Assembly: GCF_013337685.1 (NCBI RefSeq)
Contig: NZ_SUQN01000002.1
Coordinates: forward strand, 558,001-622,000
DNA from: Citrobacter gillenii
Lineage (GTDB): Bacteria > Pseudomonadota > Gammaproteobacteria > Enterobacterales > Enterobacteriaceae
Direction of reading: 5' to 3'
Length of the DNA stretch: 64,000 nucleotides
The notes beneath the pieces were generated by a model, which saw nothing but the letters and a program-made list of their open reading frames with translations, had not been told where the DNA came from and made no database searches. The position numbers were made by a program, and so were the translations under genes. Of this stretch, positions 61,596-64,000 are shown in pieces; the stretch's first letter is position 1; each line of letters starts with the position of its first letter.

Positions 61596-63134
61596 ATGAG
61601 ACAAATTGTTGCTCGTAAATGGCTGGTTGCGCTGGGGGTTGCCTCTGCACTGGCTGCGTCCCCTGCCTGGTCGGCTAAAGACGTGGTGGTGGCGGTAGGG
61701 TCTAATTTTACTACGCTCGATCCCTATGACGCGAATGACACGCTGTCGCAGGCGGTGGCGAAGTCGTTTTATCAGGGGCTTTTCGGTCTTGATAAAGAGA
61801 TGAAGCTGAAAAATGTGCTGGCAGAAAGCTTTACCGTTTCCGATGACGGCTTAACCTATACCGTCAAACTGCGGCAGGGGGTGAAGTTTCAGGATGGCAC
61901 CGATTTCAATGCAGAGGCGGTGAAAGCTAACCTTGAGCGAGCCAGCAATCCGGAAAATCATCTTAAACGCTATAACCTGTATAAAAATATCGCTAACACC
62001 GAGGCCGTTGATGCGACGACGGTGAAGATCACGCTGAAACAGCCGTTCTCGGCGTTTATTAATATCCTGGCGCACCCGGCAACGGCAATGATATCGCCGG
62101 CGGCGCTGAAGAAATACGGTAAAGATATCGGCTTCCATCCGGTGGGTACCGGGCCTTATCAGCTTGAAACCTGGAATCAGACCGATTTTGTGAAGGTGAA
62201 AAAGTTCGCTGGTTACTGGCAGCAGGGCCTGCCGAAGCTTGATACGATTACCTGGCGTCCGGTGACCGACAATAACACCCGTGCGGCGATGTTGCAGACC
62301 GGCGAGGCACAATTTGCCTTCCCGATCCCTTACGAGCAGGCCGCATTACTGGCGAAGAACAAAAACCTGGAACTGGTTGCCAGTCCGTCGATCATGCAGC
62401 GTTATATCAGCATGAACGTGACGCAAAAACCGTTTGATAATCCGAAGGTGCGTGAGGCGCTGAACTATGCCATTAACCGCCAGGCGTTGGTAAAAGTGGC
62501 ATTTGCCGGTTACGCCACACCGGCGACCGGCGTGCTGCCGCCTGCGATAGCCTACGCGCAAAGCTATACGCCGTGGCCTTACGATCCGGCGAAAGCCCGT
62601 GAGTTGCTGAAAGAGGCGGGTTATCCCAACGGCTTTACCACCACGCTGTGGTCATCGCATAATCACAGCACCGCGCAGAAAGTGCTGCAATTTACCCAGC
62701 AGCAGTTAGCGCAAGTCGGCGTGAAGGCGCAGGTGACGGCGATGGATGCCGGACAGCGGGCGGCAGAAGTTGAAGGTAAGGCGCAGAAAGAGAGCGGGGT
62801 ACGGATGTTCTACACCGGCTGGTCGGCGTCGACGGGCGAAGCTGACTGGGCATTATCACCGTTGTTTGCTTCGCAAAACTGGCCGCCAACGTTGTTTAAT
62901 ACGGCGTTTTACAGTAACAAGCAGGTGGACAGCGATTTAGCCGCGGCGCTGCAAACGAACGATCCGAGCGAAAAAGCGCGATTGTACAAAGATGCACAGG
63001 ATATCATCTGGAAAGAGTCGCCGTGGATCCCGCTGGTGGTGGAGAAACTAATCTCTGCGCACAGTACCAAGTTGACCGGATTCTGGATTATGCCGGACAC
63101 CGGATTTAGTTTTGATGATGCGGATTTGCAATAA
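61596..63134 (+). CDS. gsiB: Glutathione-binding protein GsiB
   Basis: GsiB is the periplasmic binding protein (SBP family 5) for glutathione. The 512-residue precursor has a signal peptide (about 26 residues, ending in PAWSA) and the family signature [24 protein letters not shown]. Ribosome site is CAGGAG. It is 24 bp after gsiA and 47 bp before gsiC. Confidence 0.96.
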   Translation: MRQIVARKWLVALGVASALAASPAWSAKDVVVAVGSNFTTLDPYDANDTLSQAVAKSFYQGLFGLDKEMKLKNVLAESFTVSDDGLTYTVKLRQGVKFQDGTDFNAEAVKANLERASNPENHLKRYNLYKNIANTEAVDATTVKITLKQPFSAFINILAHPATAMISPAALKKYGKDIGFHPVGTGPYQLETWNQTDFVKVKKFAGYWQQGLPKLDTITWRPVTDNNTRAAMLQTGEAQFAFPIPYEQAALLAKNKNLELVASPSIMQRYISMNVTQKPFDNPKVREALNYAINRQALVKVAFAGYATPATGVLPPAIAYAQSYTPWPYDPAKARELLKEAGYPNGFTTTLWSSHNHSTAQKVLQFTQQQLAQVGVKAQVTAMDAGQRAAEVEGKAQKESGVRMFYTGWSASTGEADWALSPLFASQNWPPTLFNTAFYSNKQVDSDLAAALQTNDPSEKARLYKDAQDIIWKESPWIPLVVEKLISAHSTKLTGFWIMPDTGFSFDDADLQ

Positions 63135-63181
63135 GCTATTCATTCGGCCCCTGAACAGCGGGGGCCGCCGAAGGGAGTCTG

Positions 63182-64000
63182 ATGCTTAATTATGTTTTCA
63201 AGCGCCTGCTGGGGTTGATTCCAACGCTACTTATCGTCGCGGTGCTGGTGTTTTTATTTGTTCATTTGCTGCCTGGCGATCCGGCCCGGTTGATTGCCGG
63301 ACCGGAGGCCGACGCTGAGGTGATTGAGCTGGTGCGCCAGCAGTTGGGTCTGGACCAGCCTCTGCATATTCAGTTCTGGCATTACATGACGAACGTGTTG
63401 CAAGGTGACTTTGGCACCTCGATGGTGTCGCGTCGTCCGGTTGCTGAAGAGATTGCCAGCCGCTTTATGCCTTCATTCTGGTTGACGATTGCCAGCATGA
63501 CGTGGGCGGTCTTGTTTGGCATGACGGCAGGGATCATCGCCGCCGTATGGCGAAATCGCTGGCCGGACAGGTTGAGTATGACCCTTGCGGTCACTGGGAT
63601 CTCCTTCCCGGCGTTTGCCCTCGGCATGCTGTTAATGCAGATTTTTTCCGTGGAGCTCGGCTGGTTACCCACCGTGGGCGCGGATTCCTGGCAGCATTAT
63701 ATCCTGCCCTCTATCACGCTGGGCGCGGCGGTGGCAGCGGTATTGGCGCGTTTTACCCGTGCCTCGTTTGTCGATGTGCTCAGCGAAGATTACATGCGCA
63801 CCGCGCGGGCAAAAGGGGTGAGTGAAACCTGGGTGGTGTTAAAACACGGTTTGCGTAACGCGATGATCCCGGTCGTCACGATGATGGGGCTGCAGTTTGG
63901 CTTTTTGCTTGGTGGCTCCATTGTGGTTGAGAAAGTCTTTAACTGGCCAGGGCTCGGACGATTGTTGGTGGACTCGGTTGAAATGCGAGACTACCCGGTG
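63182..64000 (+). CDS. gsiC: Glutathione ABC permease GsiC (3' end outside window)
   Basis: GsiC is one of two inner-membrane permeases for glutathione. The frame starts [20 protein letters not shown] at 63182 and remains open to the last base, 273 codons of about 306 in E. coli. The EAA-type loop [16 protein letters not shown] is complete, followed by part of the last periplasmic loop and helix. The missing gsiD is expected downstream. Confidence 0.95.
   Translation, partial: MLNYVFKRLLGLIPTLLIVAVLVFLFVHLLPGDPARLIAGPEADAEVIELVRQQLGLDQPLHIQFWHYMTNVLQGDFGTSMVSRRPVAEEIASRFMPSFWLTIASMTWAVLFGMTAGIIAAVWRNRWPDRLSMTLAVTGISFPAFALGMLLMQIFSVELGWLPTVGADSWQHYILPSITLGAAVAAVLARFTRASFVDVLSEDYMRTARAKGVSETWVVLKHGLRNAMIPVVTMMGLQFGFLLGGSIVVEKVFNWPGLGRLLVDSVEMRDYPV

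Overview
The window is ordinary chromosomal DNA of an enterobacterium close to Escherichia, Citrobacter and Salmonella. Gene order from bioA through gsiC follows the E. coli K-12 bio-uvrB-moa-ybh-ybi-gsi region as I remember it. The protein sequences are similar to those of E. coli but not identical, and there is at least one extra gene, a membrane M48 metallopeptidase between ybiU and ybiV. Citrobacter is my best guess (inference). I see no prophage, IS element, CRISPR array, rRNA or tRNA. REP-type palindromes and two copies of a longer structured repeat fill several intergenic gaps.

Layout. 1-4.7 kb: the biotin locus, with bioA (cut by the window edge) divergent from bioBFCD across a BirA operator. 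5-7.4 kb: uvrB behind a LexA box and a pair of DnaA boxes. 7.5-12.5 kb: yvcK (ybhK), then moaABCDE, whose upstream region stacks an FNR-like box, a ModE palindrome and a Moco RNA leader; ybhL follows. 12.6-15.6 kb: ybhN-clsB-ybhP, a membrane phospholipid cluster. 15.7-21.7 kb: ybhQ, and the CecR-YbhGFSR efflux operon next to a perfect 20-bp operator. 21.9-27.8 kb: rhlE, the SOS pair dinG-ybiB, and hcxB. 27.9-35.7 kb: ybiJ, ybiI, ybiX-fiu (iron), mcbA, rlmF and the mechanosensitive channel ybiO. 35.8-38.3 kb: glnHPQ with a sigma-54 promoter and overlapping NtrC boxes. 38.5-45.9 kb: dps, rhtA, ompX, opgE, the 42-residue mntS, mntR-ybiR and ldtB. 46-49 kb: ybiT and ybiU.

49-56.5 kb is the least understood part: ybiU (dioxygenase-like), the extra M48 peptidase, ybiV (HAD sugar phosphatase), the glycyl radical enzyme ybiW with its activase ybiY, and fsaA (fructose-6-phosphate aldolase). 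A near-identical 15-bp motif, TTTCGARTGAAAGTT, with a partly shared A/T-rich flank, occurs upstream of ybiU, upstream of ybiV and between ybiY and fsaA. I saw no copy elsewhere in the window. It may tie these genes into one carbohydrate regulon that has not been described to my knowledge. 56.5-64 kb: moeBA (molybdenum cofactor) divergent from iaaA-gsiABC (isoaspartyl peptidase and glutathione import; gsiC is cut by the window end).

Themes that link the genes are cofactors (biotin, Moco), SOS and DNA repair (uvrB, dinG), metal homeostasis (fiu, dps, mntS/mntR), envelope maintenance (clsB, ompX, opgE, ldtB, ybiO) and glutamine and glutathione transport.
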